From Bacteroidales bacterium (GTDB lineage Bacteria > Bacteroidota > Bacteroidia > Bacteroidales > WCHB1-69): a DNA stretch of 16,866 nt. Both the position numbers and the translations under genes were made by a program. Numbering within the stretch: position 1 is the first letter of the stretch; each line of letters opens with the position of its first letter. The stretch is from positions 1 to 16,866 of the forward strand of contig JALNYF010000049.1 of NCBI GenBank assembly GCA_023229985.1, read 5' to 3'. Under the pieces are notes generated by a model. That model saw only the letters and a program-made list of their open reading frames with translations. It was not told the origin of the DNA and searched no databases. This document shows positions 8,135 to 15,121 of the stretch, in pieces.

Positions 8135-8941
8135 TTACTTCGTATAATCTCTATATTTTACCATCGTATCAATGGAATTAATTTCGTCATTAAAAGGTTC
8201 ATAATAGACTTTAATGTAGGCAACATCACGCAGAAAGTCGATGTGTCCCACTTCCATTTTCAGAATGTTCAAGCCTGTTCTTTCTTTTAAATCGGCGAGG
8301 AGTTCGGCTTCGCGACCGTGCTTGACGAGGTCGATTTTTTCGTAAAGAATAATCTTGGCTGCGCGGTGTTTTAAAGCCTTATTGCCGTCAAAAATCCAGA
8401 CCACAATTATAAATAAAATATTGATAATCAATAAATTGATATAACCATGTGTCATTGCCAATCCATTGATGACCGAAATGCCAATGGTAACGAAAAGGTA
8501 GGTCATTTCGCGAATGGGGACGGTTTCGGTTCGATAGCGTATCATTCCAAAAATAGCAAAAAGACCGAGTGCAAATCCCATCGCCAAATTGACGTTATTG
8601 AGTAAGAACATTAAGAGGAAAACGGTGGTACTGAACAAGATAAATGTGAAATAATAATCTTTTCGTTTGCTTTTGCGATAATAGAAGAAATGAACGATTA
8701 TCCAACAAACCAATAAGTTGAAAGCAAAAAGAATGAGCAGCGAGCGCAAACTGTCCATTTGAATAAGCGGGATGCCGAGTATATCGTTCGGCGAGGCAAT
8801 TTCTTGAAACGATTGTGACCCAAACTCGCGGGCGATGTCAGGGTCAAACATTTCGCCGGATTGAATGGGAACGGAATCGGCAGCTTGTGCGCCAAATTCA
8901 CGCGCAATATCCGCATCAAAATTTACGTCATCAGGTATCAT
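8135..8941 (-). CDS. DUF4956 multi-pass membrane protein with tandem N-terminal peptide repeat
   Basis: This 268-residue inner-membrane protein belongs to the DUF4956 family. About five hydrophobic helices lie between residues 65 and 185. The family-typical segment GMIRYRTETVPIREMTYLF (about 132-150) sits between them, and a soluble alpha/beta C-terminal domain covers about 190-268. DUF4956 has no assigned function, but from established genome context it is often adjacent to VTC-domain polyphosphate polymerase genes. Here the ATG overlaps the VTC stop by 4 bp, implying translational coupling. The first ~55 residues are unusual: an acidic, hydrophilic extension carries FDADIAREFGAQ (8-19) and FDPDIAREFGSQ (32-43), an exact 24-residue period. 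I infer it could anchor the soluble VTC enzyme at the membrane, or form a conduit for its product, with the N-terminal repeats as docking peptides. Confidence 0.86.
   Translation of the reverse strand: MIPDDVNFDADIAREFGAQAADSVPIQSGEMFDPDIAREFGSQSFQEIASPNDILGIPLIQMDSLRSLLILFAFNLLVCWIIVHFFYYRKSKRKDYYFTFILFSTTVFLLMFLLNNVNLAMGFALGLFAIFGMIRYRTETVPIREMTYLFVTIGISVINGLAMTHGYINLLIINILFIIVVWIFDGNKALKHRAAKIILYEKIDLVKHGREAELLADLKERTGLNILKMEVGHIDFLRDVAYIKVYYEPFNDEINSIDTMVKYRDYTK
8820..8920 (-). repeat. Tandem 12-residue peptide repeat in the DUF4956 N-terminus
   Basis: Two 29-bp segments (8892-8920 and 8820-8848) encode the same FDxDIAREFGxQ peptide. Six of the eight base differences sit at successive wobble positions; the only change within the aligned core is Ala to Pro. 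The duplication is therefore old, and the peptide rather than the DNA has been conserved. Confidence 0.8.
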
Positions 8942-9735
8942 AATTCGGAATTTTTATGGTTGCTTTTAATTAATTTATTGATATAATAAATTTTACATTT
9001 ATATCGGTTTTGTTTAACGGTAGGATTGGTCAAAATGGTTCCCAAACAATATTTGCTGATTCGATAAGCGGGGATTCTCATTTCCAACAAAACGTTTTTA
9101 AAATAAGAAGGACAAAAACCATCTTGTTTTAATTCGATGATGATTAACGGCGGTATGTCTGCCGACAGATGCGTAGCGCGGTTCGAGAATCTAAGACTAC
9201 CGTCAATGGTTAAACGCTCTGTCCGTTGGTCATTTACCAAGGTAATTCTTTCAAATTGGTTTTCTACCTGTGGCGTTAATTGGTCGGTGTTATACCTTAG
9301 ATACTGACGAATAAAATCGGTAATATTGGGAAAAGATAGAATACTGCCATACTGTTCGGTTGCGATTTCAATGCGTTTCTTTTTTGTTCTTTTTTTATTG
9401 TTTTTATTTTTAATTTCGCAAAAAGCGAGTTGGGAATCGCAATAAATGCGGGTTCTGATTTTTTGTCGGGTTAGTTGTCCGTCTTGATGAGCAATATACA
9501 TTTTAACATCGGGCGTATCATAATAAAGTGTTTGATAATGAGTAATTTGTCTTCCATCGATGGTTTGAACAAAATAATGTTGTTGTAATTGTTGCAAAAT
9601 TTCGGGGAGTTTGTCGATAGTAGTTAAGTATTTGGTATCCACGCGGTTCATCAGTTTAACCGTTTTCATTTCTTCCAATGAGATGGGACGAAATTGGCTC
9701 AAAAGAGAGGATACATTTTGCCACATATCAGCCAT
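8938..9735 (-). CDS. VTC-domain (polyphosphate polymerase-type) protein
   Basis: This 265-residue soluble protein matches the VTC domain, a triphosphate-tunnel fold related to CYTH enzymes. In yeast Vtc4 this domain makes polyphosphate from ATP and couples synthesis to membrane transfer. Expected tunnel residues are visible: NRVDTKY (R31, K35), YYDTPDVKMY (71-80), KIRTRIY (R94, R96), FCEIKNKNNKKRTKKKRIE (E107, K109 and following basics), ERLTIDGSLRF (173-183), IIIELK (E201, K203) and SKY (K228). There is no signal peptide or membrane helix, so it should be cytosolic unless recruited by the DUF4956 partner, whose gene overlaps its stop by 4 bp. The very basic run at residues 110-121 could hold a growing polyanion. 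Polyphosphate as the product is inferred from the family; bacterial members of this branch could make or bind another polymer. The start follows the preceding stop by 2 bp. Confidence 0.87.
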   Translation of the reverse strand: MADMWQNVSSLLSQFRPISLEEMKTVKLMNRVDTKYLTTIDKLPEILQQLQQHYFVQTIDGRQITHYQTLYYDTPDVKMYIAHQDGQLTRQKIRTRIYCDSQLAFCEIKNKNNKKRTKKKRIEIATEQYGSILSFPNITDFIRQYLRYNTDQLTPQVENQFERITLVNDQRTERLTIDGSLRFSNRATHLSADIPPLIIIELKQDGFCPSYFKNVLLEMRIPAYRISKYCLGTILTNPTVKQNRYKCKIYYINKLIKSNHKNSEL

Positions 9736-9737
9736 GA

Positions 9738-10148
9738 TTAATTGGCAAAAATATATTCAAATTCCTTGGAAGACTCCAATTTACCGGAGGGAAGGTAATT
9801 GTACTGTTTTTTCTTACTCCCGTCCGTATAATATTCAAATTTACGGATTCGCAACACTTTATTGCGACCGTCATATTCCACTTCTTTGACGCATTTACCG
9901 GAAGCATCATATTCGTAAGTAATTTTACTTTTCTGCCCGTAGTTTGCATACTCTATTTCCTCGGTTTTGAATCCTTGGGCGTTATATTTGGTAATATGGT
10001 CTAAAAAACGGGTTTGAGTAGCTGCGTTGGTATTCCATTCTTTTATGGTAAGATTTTTCCGTTTTTCTCTTTTTTCTTCGGTTGTTTGTGCCAACAAACT
10101 CACACAAGTCATCGACAAAATGGCGAGCAATAATATTTTAGTTTTCAT
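9738..10148 (-). CDS. Small exported protein with YD/MORN-like beta-hairpin repeats
   Basis: This 136-residue protein has a clear signal peptide (MKTKILLLAILSMTCVSLLA, cleavage near LLA-Q). The mature protein begins with a charged segment (TTEEKREKRKNLTIKEW), followed by repeating strands of the form xxYDxxGxxxxExEYxxxxKxxRxxxFEYYxDGxKKxQYxY. This resembles the short beta-hairpin repeats of YD-repeat, MORN-like and YwqK-type proteins. I do not recognise a specific family. Two in-frame ATGs exist: the one at 10157 overlaps the upstream lipoprotein stop by 8 bp, and the one at 10148 leaves a 1-bp gap. I chose the latter because the signal peptide then starts directly with MKTK. It is a periplasmic or surface protein of the operon; its role is unknown. 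Confidence 0.75.
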   Translation of the reverse strand: MKTKILLLAILSMTCVSLLAQTTEEKREKRKNLTIKEWNTNAATQTRFLDHITKYNAQGFKTEEIEYANYGQKSKITYEYDASGKCVKEVEYDGRNKVLRIRKFEYYTDGSKKKQYNYLPSGKLESSKEFEYIFAN

Positions 10149-10149
10149 T

Positions 10150-10860
10150 TTAAACATTGATTGTTACAGTAAAAAGTCCTAAGTCGTAAATCTGACCGGC
10201 TTCCGTGACCGTGATCGTTTTGGAAATTTTGCTTGGAACTTCATTATTATCTTCCGTAAAAGTAAAGACTTCATAATCTCCGGGGAGTAATTCCTGGAAA
10301 TAGAAGTAACCGTCGTTGCCAACTCTCACGTCATCAAAATGGTAAGGTTCGCCGACTTTTTGGATATACACACGATGTTCATACGCCCAGCCTGTGCCGC
10401 GCGCATCGCCATTATGGATATAATTTGCCCAAATTTGTCCTTTCACGATAGAGGTTCCATACGCTTTTCCCTCGTGAATATAAATAGTTGGGGCTATTTT
10501 CGTTTCACTTCGCCCGATTTCAACGGTTTGAGAAACGGCAATTTTTTCTCCGGAAGGTAGTATGGAATAAGCAAAAACGGTATAGCTGCCTTTTTTCAAA
10601 TATTGAAAGCGATAATTCCCGCTCGGATCGGTTTCGACATCATCGCCATAGAAAGTTTCATTGCCATATACAATAAAAACATCAACTTTTGCAGCAGCGA
10701 CGGTATCGGTATTTAAAGCATAATCATCTTTCGGGTGTTGAATTAATTGGATGTTTCCTTCGATGATTCCGGTACCGCCCTCCCCTTCGCCCTTATTGCA
10801 AGCGGTCAGCAAGGAGGCCATGAAAAGCAGAACAACAATATTCAGATATTTTTTTTTCAT
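10150..10860 (-). CDS. Lipoprotein with two carboxypeptidase-regulatory-like beta-sandwich domains
   Basis: This 236-residue protein has a type II signal peptide with lipobox LLTAC; the lipidated cysteine is C21. The residues after the cysteine (NKGEGEGG) are acidic and loosely resemble the Bacteroidota surface lipoprotein export signal, so surface exposure is possible. Two tandem domains (about 30-130 and 136-236) each carry the transthyretin-like pattern GxYxFxxLxxGxYxVxxF: NYRFQYLKKGSYTVFAY in the first and YFYFQELLPGDYEVFTF in the second. Such domains are usually structural or binding modules, not enzymes. The gene is 11 bp downstream of the beta-helix gene and its stop falls just before the next start, so it is firmly inside the operon. 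It may be an adaptor or spacer holding other surface components; this is inference. Confidence 0.8.
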   Translation of the reverse strand: MKKKYLNIVVLLFMASLLTACNKGEGEGGTGIIEGNIQLIQHPKDDYALNTDTVAAAKVDVFIVYGNETFYGDDVETDPSGNYRFQYLKKGSYTVFAYSILPSGEKIAVSQTVEIGRSETKIAPTIYIHEGKAYGTSIVKGQIWANYIHNGDARGTGWAYEHRVYIQKVGEPYHFDDVRVGNDGYFYFQELLPGDYEVFTFTEDNNEVPSKISKTITVTEAGQIYDLGLFTVTINV

Positions 10861-10871
10861 ATTGATAAGAA

Positions 10872-13052
10872 TTATTGAACAGTGGTAACGACAGAATTAG
10901 AGACCGTAAATGATTTGGACGAGCCACCGGAATAAGTGCCGTTAGTATAATAGCCGTGAAAGTTGGTGCCGCCTGAGATAGTACCACCATATTTCAAGGT
11001 ATAAGAGCCTGATAGCAAAGCCGGAGCAGTGTAGAGCATCACCATTCCTGTGCCGCCACCCGGGAAGCCACCGCCACTCAACACGGGCAACTGCATGGTA
11101 AGAATAGGCGTATTATCCGAGTTATAAATACAAATGGCATTACCGGAAGTAGCATTATACTTAATCGCTTTTTGAGTACTTCCCGAAGTCGGATTACTGG
11201 TAGCACCACCGGTTCCCACAATAATACCGCCGGAAATTTGGAAGGTATTTTGATCACAATCGAACCCTTCTTCCGGTGCAGCGGAACCGGCAGAAATTGA
11301 AAGCCCGCCATTGATGTACATTTGACCATTGCAATCAATTCCGTCATTTCCCGATGATGCGGCATAAGTCATTCCCCCATTGATAGTTAATTTGTTGGCA
11401 GCATTGATGGCATCATCCTTGGCAGAGGCTATTTCCAACAAACCGCCATTGATGGTTAACTCATTTTTGCTTTCAATCCCCTCGCCGCCCTCATTGGTTT
11501 GGGTGCAAGTAACGGTAATGATACCACTGTTGATGGTTAAGTTTCCCAGACTTTTGATGGCTTTCGGATTGGCATAATCGCCGGATTCACCACCGGGAGG
11601 AAAGCCGCCACCACCGCCCGAACTTACCTGAAAACGCTCGCCGGAAGTTGTTACTGTCAGCACTAAATCTTCATTGGCTGCATTTACAACGCCAATAGTC
11701 AAAGTCCCGTCACAAGTAATGCCTTTTCCGCCGGAACCACTGCTTCCGCATGTGATGTTCCCCGCATTGATGATAATGTTGCCGTCACTTTTGATGCAGG
11801 CAGAACTGTATGAATCTGTTGTATTGGAAGAATTGGTGTAGGTAGCCCCGGCTCCGGCAGTAGTAATGTCAGTTGTCCCGCCATTGATGGTGATCAAACC
11901 ATCTGCCGAAATACCTTTTCCGCCGTTATTACTATTGGTACAACGAATGGTCAAGTTTGTCCCATCATTGATCGTTACAGTGTTATCGCTTTTGATAGCC
12001 GAACAATAGGAAGGCTCATAGCCGGTAGTAAGCTGATTCAGGACAGTTGCACCGGAAGCGGTAATGTTGATATTGCCGCCGCTCAGAACAACGGATTGAC
12101 CGGATTTAAGCCCCTTGGCTTGTGCGCCGGAAACCGTCAGGGTAATGGTTCCCCCACTTATGGTGAGAACACTGTCGCATTTCATTGATTTTCCGTCATT
12201 TTGCGGAGTATTAATCGTGACATTGCCATTGATTATTTCAATAAATCCGGTGTCACCATCAATGCCCGCACTATTGGCAGTTATATTCAATGTACCGCTG
12301 TACATTTGAAAATAATCGGCATGAAGTCCGTCGCTCGCGGCTTGCGTAACATCAATCGTTCCACTCAAAATTCGGATATAATCGTTACTAAAAATCCCGT
12401 GTCTGGCAATACCCGCAATATTGAGCGTGCCACTGCCGGAAAAGAGGAGCTGTCCGTCGCTCTCGAAAGCAGCTTTATCGCTGCTGGCAGTGCCATCGGT
12501 GAGTGAGCTGACCGTATTATCATCTAATACGACAGAGACCTTCACATCTAAAGGAATTTTGACAGCAGCACCAGTTGGATTGGCAATGCTTACGCCACTG
12601 AATATCAAGTTGATACGCTCATCACTGTTCAAAATTAAGCTCCCATCTGATGTAGTGCCGGATAGATGATAAGTAATATCTTGAATGCCGGAATTGGCAT
12701 TGACGATTACGTCAGCACCCGTAGTGGTGATATTAACGCCTTGATTGGCTAACGGGTTGATGACGGTTACGGAATTACCATTATAAATAATGTAAATAAT
12801 TCGCGAAGTATCCGGCGGAACCTCACCCGTCAAAAACGTAATACTGTCGATTCCAACAACGGGAAACTGAAATAAATCATCGCCGATGTTATTATGAACG
12901 ATAGAAATATTATTAGAAAAATTAATGCTATCTACATTTTCAATTAACTTATTATAAATAACATTACTACCGGAATAAAATAAAACTCTTTCTTGTGCTA
13001 CAAGCGAAAAAGTGGTAAAAAAACAGACCAAAAGAATGATTATTTTTTTCAT
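10872..13052 (-). CDS. Cthe_2159/DUF4353-family beta-helix carbohydrate-binding protein
   Basis: This 726-residue exported protein has a signal peptide (MKKIIILLVCFFTTFSLVAQ). Residues ~21-75 form a small domain ending in VVGIDSITF, which resembles the N-terminal part of the preceding gene's product. From about 105 to 640 there are many beta-helix rungs of the form xLTINGGxxxIxxxxDxxxxxxGIxxxx, with Asp, Asn and Gly turns, as in the Cthe_2159 family. The founding member binds acidic polysaccharide and cellulose, and calcium is thought to help. A glycine-rich break (SSGGGGGFPPGG, about 477-488) splits two blocks of rungs and a similar GGGFPGGG motif recurs near 660. There is no lipobox and no T9SS sorting domain, so surface retention may depend on a partner. 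The start overlaps the preceding gene's stop by 4 bp. Enzymatic activity is not evident. Confidence 0.88.
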   Translation of the reverse strand: MKKIIILLVCFFTTFSLVAQERVLFYSGSNVIYNKLIENVDSINFSNNISIVHNNIGDDLFQFPVVGIDSITFLTGEVPPDTSRIIYIIYNGNSVTVINPLANQGVNITTTGADVIVNANSGIQDITYHLSGTTSDGSLILNSDERINLIFSGVSIANPTGAAVKIPLDVKVSVVLDDNTVSSLTDGTASSDKAAFESDGQLLFSGSGTLNIAGIARHGIFSNDYIRILSGTIDVTQAASDGLHADYFQMYSGTLNITANSAGIDGDTGFIEIINGNVTINTPQNDGKSMKCDSVLTISGGTITLTVSGAQAKGLKSGQSVVLSGGNINITASGATVLNQLTTGYEPSYCSAIKSDNTVTINDGTNLTIRCTNSNNGGKGISADGLITINGGTTDITTAGAGATYTNSSNTTDSYSSACIKSDGNIIINAGNITCGSSGSGGKGITCDGTLTIGVVNAANEDLVLTVTTSGERFQVSSGGGGGFPPGGESGDYANPKAIKSLGNLTINSGIITVTCTQTNEGGEGIESKNELTINGGLLEIASAKDDAINAANKLTINGGMTYAASSGNDGIDCNGQMYINGGLSISAGSAAPEEGFDCDQNTFQISGGIIVGTGGATSNPTSGSTQKAIKYNATSGNAICIYNSDNTPILTMQLPVLSGGGFPGGGTGMVMLYTAPALLSGSYTLKYGGTISGGTNFHGYYTNGTYSGGSSKSFTVSNSVVTTVQ

Positions 13053-13531
13053 AATTTGCTAAATTTAAGAGTTTGTTCATTGATTTTAATGATATAAATA
13101 CCTTTCGACAAACTACTTACGTCAATCGATTTGGAAGTGTTGGTTTGTACTTGTTGCAATAATTGTCCGCTCATACTATAAATGGCAACGTTCACATTTT
13201 GAAGCTGTTCGGAGGCAAAGAAAAGTTTATCCGACGTTGGATTGGGATATATCAGCAAAGAACCGGCAGCGGAATAGTTTTCGATGCTGTTGCCCGCTTG
13301 CAGAGTAATTTTACGAATTGACGAAACCGCTATGGGTGTGACATTTCCGTTTCCCTCGTCAATTATAATATTTCCGTTTTGAAAATAAAACTTTCCCTCA
13401 TTGGTCAACGTAAATTGTTGCTCGGAATCGTCCCATAATTTGACAGTTGCACCGGTGGTTTGCGCAAACGATTGATTTGCAAATAATAACGTAAAAAATG
13501 CAAATCCAAAGATGATAATAATTCTTTTCAT
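13049..13531 (-). CDS. Small T9SS-sorted protein, first gene of the operon
   Basis: The protein is 160 residues from the ATG at 13531. A TTG start at 13558 would place extra residues before an otherwise standard signal peptide (MKRIIIIFGFAFFTLLFANQ) and would overlap the predicted -7 box, so I reject it. After cleavage there is a ~65-residue domain (VKLWDDSEQQFTLTNEGKFYF ending in VSSIRKITL) similar in style to the N-terminus of the next gene's product. A type A T9SS sorting domain follows (LLIYPNPTSDKLFF, IYSMSGQLLQQV, LSKGIYIIKI). The minimal cargo suggests a cell-surface anchor or adaptor, perhaps for the beta-helix protein, whose gene overlaps its stop by 4 bp and which has no sorting domain. 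That partnership is inference. Confidence 0.84.
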   Translation of the reverse strand: MKRIIIIFGFAFFTLLFANQSFAQTTGATVKLWDDSEQQFTLTNEGKFYFQNGNIIIDEGNGNVTPIAVSSIRKITLQAGNSIENYSAAGSLLIYPNPTSDKLFFASEQLQNVNVAIYSMSGQLLQQVQTNTSKSIDVSSLSKGIYIIKINEQTLKFSKL

Positions 13532-13555
13532 AAAACCATAAAATAATATTGGCGG

Positions 13556-13584
13556 CAAAAGTAATTAAATTAATTTGCGGCAAA
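13556..13584 (-). promoter_or_regulatory. Predicted promoter of the nine-gene operon
   Basis: On the minus strand a TACTTTTG -7 box (13556-13563, matching TAnnTTTG) and a TTTG -33 box (13581-13584) are separated by 17 bp, slightly shorter than the usual 19-21. Transcription would begin near 13549, giving a leader of under 20 nt before the ATG at 13531. Confidence 0.6.
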
Positions 13585-13590
13585 TATTAT

Positions 13591-13621
13591 ATTCAGTCAA
13601 TCAAAATAATAATTCAGTCAA
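13591..13621. promoter_or_regulatory. Direct-repeat operator, probable LytTR regulator binding site
   Basis: The 10-bp sequence ATTCAGTCAA occurs at 13591-13600 and again, perfectly, at 13612-13621, with an 11-bp spacer, so the period is 21 bp (two helical turns). This is the geometry of known LytTR sites such as that of YpdB. The core TCAGTCAAT fits eight of nine positions of the general LytTR half-site pattern; the second copy fits seven. The pair lies immediately upstream of the predicted -33 box of the operon that encodes a LytTR regulator as its last gene. Activation of this promoter by that regulator is the simplest reading. Confidence 0.6.
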
Positions 13622-13835
13622 AAAAATTGCAATGATTTTTATTTGACGGAATGACTTGTATGAAAGGGTTTTACTCTTACAATAAAAAGGATAAGTAACA
13701 ATACCAAATATCTTTTCGGTTAATTTAATTTGCCGTAGATAAAATAACCGGCAATTAATATAACCAAGACAAAATAAAAGTAATCATCTTAAATTTTGTT
13801 ATACTTATTACTTACAAATAAATCAATACAATAAA
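13622..13835. other. AT-rich intergenic stretch with two small inverted repeats
   Basis: No gene is supported here; the whole non-coding gap between 13531 and 13874 is 342 bp. Besides the promoter and operator described separately, I see TTGCCG/CGGCAA (13730-13735 and 13749-13754) and AAGTAAT/ATTACTT (13778-13784 and 13807-13813). Neither is followed by a T-run. They may be RNA hairpins, protein sites or chance. Confidence 0.4.
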
Positions 13836-13863
13836 AAGTAAAAAGTTCCCCACTCAGGGCGAA
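13836..13863 (-). terminator. Candidate terminator after the DUF362 gene
   Basis: On the minus strand TTCGCCC, a TGAGT loop and GGGGAA form a 6-pair stem with one bulged G, followed by CTTTTTACTTTTT. It starts about 10 bp after the DUF362 stop codon, which is the expected place for an intrinsic terminator. The bulge lowers confidence. Confidence 0.5.
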
Positions 13864-13873
13864 CCCGTAGTTG

Positions 13874-14998
13874 TCATTTATCAATATCAATCAGTTTATA
13901 CTTTTTGTTGCCCATTCCTAACTGTGCGGCATAATCAATTTGATATTTACCACTAACGGAATTGGCTTTCAAAAAGGCATCCTTACTCCCATCAGCTTTA
14001 TCCACTAAATCGTGAGCGGCGGCTTCGATGGCAACAATATCTCTTGACACAAGGATTCCGATATTGGGGACAAATGGTTTTTCCGGATTCCCGGAACAGT
14101 CACAACTTGGTGATATATTGATAATTACGTTAAAGAAAATGTTATTTTTGGCTTCTATGACCGGTTTGGCATATTCCACTAATCCTGCCAAGAAGCGTTT
14201 CGTTTGTTCGGCGTCATCGGGCTTAACGATGGCATTTTGGTGGCAGGTAGAGATACATTTTCCGCAGCCGATGCATTTGCTTTTATCAATAACGACACCC
14301 TTTTCGGTGATGGTTATTGCATCTACCGGGCAATCTTCAACGCAGGCCTTACATTTTGTACATTTTGTGGGAATTGTTTCCGGAAAATCATTGAAGTGCA
14401 TCGCCATTTTTCCGGCAGGCGTTGCCATCCCCATGGAAGCATTCTTAATACAACCACCGAAACCGGAACCTCCATGTCCTTTAAAATGAGTAAAATAGAT
14501 AATAGTTTCATATTTTTCAAAATTCTTCCCGATGAGAGCTTTCCCAAAACGCTTGCCGCCGGTTATTGGCAATTCCAAAGTGCCACCCTCATCCAAAATA
14601 TCAATGGGAGCAAATGTAAAGCCGTGGTCCTTAGCTAATTGAATATGAGTTTGCGTCTTGGAACGCCGTCCTTTATAGGCAACATTGGTCTCTATTAAAG
14701 TCGCATTCAACTCCTTGCAAAGCGGCTCGACCATACTTGCGGGGACATAATAGGCATTGCCATCTTCACCGAAATGCACTTTGATTCCCACATTCCCTTT
14801 TACACTGTCTTTTAAGTAATTGAACAATCGCAAGACCCCTTCCGGCGAGACATCTTTGGTAAAATAAACCAGACTCCCCTCGTCGGACAGCGTGTCAGAC
14901 TTTGCGTCGGTTTTCTTGTCGGTCGTTTGAGATTTAGATTGACATCCTAACGTTAACATGCTGATTAAAAGCATAAAAAATAAAAATCTTCCTTTCAT
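13874..14998 (-). CDS. DUF362 lipoprotein with two 4Fe-4S ferredoxin motifs
   Basis: This 374-residue protein is a DUF362 family member. It has a type II signal peptide with lipobox LTLGC (C19), then a low-complexity Lys/Thr/Asp linker (about 22-38). The DUF362 core includes THFKGHGGSGFGGCIKN (about 170-186). Two ferredoxin motifs follow: C213-x2-C216-x2-C219-x3-C223-P and C242-x2-C245-x2-C248-x3-C252, each sufficient for a [4Fe-4S] cluster. C299 and C301 (SCDCSG) sit in the second half of the DUF362 domain and may also bind metal. It presumably carries electrons or binds metal, but the reaction is unknown. The signal has no twin-arginine motif, odd for an exported Fe-S protein. It is transcribed alone from a divergent 184-bp region shared with the DUF4878-like gene. 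It is separated from the nine-gene operon by a 342-bp gap with a terminator candidate, so I treat it as independent. Confidence 0.88.
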   Translation of the reverse strand: MKGRFLFFMLLISMLTLGCQSKSQTTDKKTDAKSDTLSDEGSLVYFTKDVSPEGVLRLFNYLKDSVKGNVGIKVHFGEDGNAYYVPASMVEPLCKELNATLIETNVAYKGRRSKTQTHIQLAKDHGFTFAPIDILDEGGTLELPITGGKRFGKALIGKNFEKYETIIYFTHFKGHGGSGFGGCIKNASMGMATPAGKMAMHFNDFPETIPTKCTKCKACVEDCPVDAITITEKGVVIDKSKCIGCGKCISTCHQNAIVKPDDAEQTKRFLAGLVEYAKPVIEAKNNIFFNVIINISPSCDCSGNPEKPFVPNIGILVSRDIVAIEAAAHDLVDKADGSKDAFLKANSVSGKYQIDYAAQLGMGNKKYKLIDIDK

Positions 14999-15020
14999 AA
15001 ATTACATTGATTGTGATGTG

Positions 15021-15028
15021 CAAAAATA
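15021..15028 (-). promoter_or_regulatory. Probable -7 promoter element for the DUF362 gene
   Basis: The minus strand reads TATTTTTG, an exact TAnnTTTG match, 22 bp upstream of the ATG at 14998. No TTTG -33 box is seen at normal spacing. Confidence 0.45.
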
Positions 15029-15121
15029 ATTTATTTTACTAAGAAAAAATCATTTTTTCAAAAATAATAAAACAATAAATAATATTTATGACAAAATGGA
15101 TAAAAAGAAATTTTGCTTGGT

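Noticed and set aside
10793..10990. Minus-strand 65-codon frame between the lipoprotein and beta-helix genes
   Set aside because: It is out of frame across the ends of two well-supported genes and has no family resemblance.
11300..12500. Recurrent short sequences such as ccgccattgatggt, suggesting a CRISPR-like or tandem repeat array
   Set aside because: The copies are irregularly spaced, diverge at wobble positions and encode the TINGG rungs of the beta-helix protein; there are no conserved spacers.
13532..13558. TTG start at 13558 for the first operon gene
   Set aside because: The ATG at 13531 begins a standard signal peptide, and the TTG overlaps the predicted -7 promoter box.
13730..13813. 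Two small inverted repeats as terminators or riboswitch
   Set aside because: Stems are 6-7 bp with long AT-rich loops and no T-tract or conserved aptamer pattern; kept only as part of the intergenic description.
14028..14638. Two overlapping plus-strand open frames of about 150 codons
   Set aside because: They lie entirely antisense to the DUF362 gene, whose lipobox, DUF362 and ferredoxin motifs are unambiguous; the antisense frames show no recognisable domain or start context.
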